The notes under the pieces were generated by a model. The model was not told the DNA's origin and made no database searches. It was given only the letters and a program-made list of their open reading frames with translations. The position numbers and the translations under genes are program-made. From Methanoculleus sp. (GTDB lineage Archaea; Halobacteriota; Methanomicrobia; Methanomicrobiales; Methanoculleaceae), in NCBI GenBank assembly GCA_028698765.1, contig JAQVVW010000011.1, forward strand, positions 1 through 13,498: 13,498 bases of DNA, written 5' to 3'. This document shows, in pieces, positions 13,050-13,498 of the stretch. How positions within the stretch are numbered: position 1 is the first letter of the stretch; each line of letters begins with the position of its first letter.

Positions 13050-13498
13050 ACGCCTGCCTCCTCGCGGGAGAGGCGTTCGATGTTCTGCTGCACCTGCTGG
13101 CGCATCAGATCGAGGATCTCGGGGGTCAGGTTCTTGAACCGGCCCTGGCCCTGGATGTAGTCCTCAAGAGGCGCGGGTTTCCTCATCGCCGCCTTCGACG
13201 GACCGTTGATCGTGAGTTTCCCGTACTCGCGCTCGTAGAGGATCCATGTCCCCGTCTTCACCGCGAGTTTCCCCATCTCGACCGTCTTCTCCGTCGGGTA
13301 GCGCCACCCGGGCGGACAGGGTGCGAGGACATGGATGAACTTGGGGCCTTCGATCGAGAGCGCCTTCTGGACCTTCTTGTAGAGGTCGAGGGGGTAGGCG
13401 CTGCAGGCGGTCGCCATGTAGGGAGGGTTATGCGCCTCGACGATCCGGGCGAGGTCTTTCTTGGTCGTGGGCTTGCCGCCGGGGGAGATCGGAAGGGG
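13043..13498 (-). CDS. porB: Pyruvate:ferredoxin oxidoreductase beta subunit (N-terminal part outside window)
   Basis: The frame is open to the right edge, so 151 residues from the C-terminal half are seen; an ATG at 13417 is internal and not the start. Visible stretches are PISPGGKPTTKKDLARIVEA, MATACSAYPLDLYKKVQKAL, and HVLAPCPPGWRYPTEKTVEMG followed by KTGTWILYEREYGKLTI, all typical of PorB. The Cys in APCPPGW probably supplies the last ligand of the proximal [4Fe-4S] cluster; the others and the thiamine-diphosphate motif would lie in the missing part. It is the first por gene seen here in the direction of transcription, so the operon promoter is outside the window. Confidence 0.92.
   Translation of the reverse strand, partial: PLPISPGGKPTTKKDLARIVEAHNPPYMATACSAYPLDLYKKVQKALSIEGPKFIHVLAPCPPGWRYPTEKTVEMGKLAVKTGTWILYEREYGKLTINGPSKAAMRKPAPLEDYIQGQGRFKNLTPEILDLMRQQVQQNIERLSREEAGVC

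Noticed and set aside
1..13498. CRISPR arrays, insertion sequences, tRNA or rRNA genes, and defence systems
   Set aside because: No regular direct repeats, no transposase-like proteins with terminal repeats, no cloverleaf or rRNA sequence was seen. Nearly all sequence is accounted for by housekeeping-type genes.

Overview
This window looks like a piece of a high-GC methanogenic archaeon, most likely Methanoculleus or a close relative in the Methanomicrobiales. The reasons are archaeal TATA boxes placed 25-30 nt upstream of several starts (some leaderless), a four-subunit ferredoxin-dependent pyruvate oxidoreductase, a fused ADP-forming acyl-CoA synthetase, and protein families common in methanogens. 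The genus is inferred from overall resemblance, not from a search.

Layout. Positions 1-106 hold the tail of an unidentified plus-strand gene. Positions 140-3586, all minus strand, hold a DUF1622 membrane protein with its own promoter and a three-gene iron/corrinoid-type ABC importer (lipoprotein, permease, ATPase). The importer is driven from an AT-rich promoter region that carries an operator-like dyad. A 310-nt gap (3587-3896) contains this promoter and several hairpins. On the plus strand come a 682-residue acyl-CoA synthetase with the ATP-grasp (beta) half first (3897-5945) and a metallo-beta-lactamase/double-rhodanese protein (6074-7483). Facing it on the minus strand are an OsmC-like protein (7518-8057) and a YyaL/DUF255 thioredoxin-domain protein (8071-10235) broken by what looks like a single missing base, then a small Hsp20 chaperone (10349-10651). 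Divergent from Hsp20 is an unrecognised four-CxxC zinc-ribbon protein (10811-11197). Its end overlaps by 23 bp the end of the last gene of a minus-strand porB-A-G-D operon (11175-13498, porB cut by the window edge).

How the genes may fit together (inference). The acyl-CoA synthetase can link acetate and acetyl-CoA, and POR can carboxylate acetyl-CoA to pyruvate, so the window encodes both steps of an acetate-to-pyruvate assimilation route. Between them lies a group of thiol, sulfane-sulfur and proteostasis genes (MBL-rhodanese, OsmC, YyaL, Hsp20), which would suit protection of oxygen-sensitive Fe-S enzymes. No RNA genes, mobile elements or CRISPR arrays were seen. I found no clear undescribed multi-gene system. 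The most interesting leads are the altered metal site of the MBL-rhodanese protein, the YyaL frameshift, the zinc-ribbon protein and the reversed por gene order.
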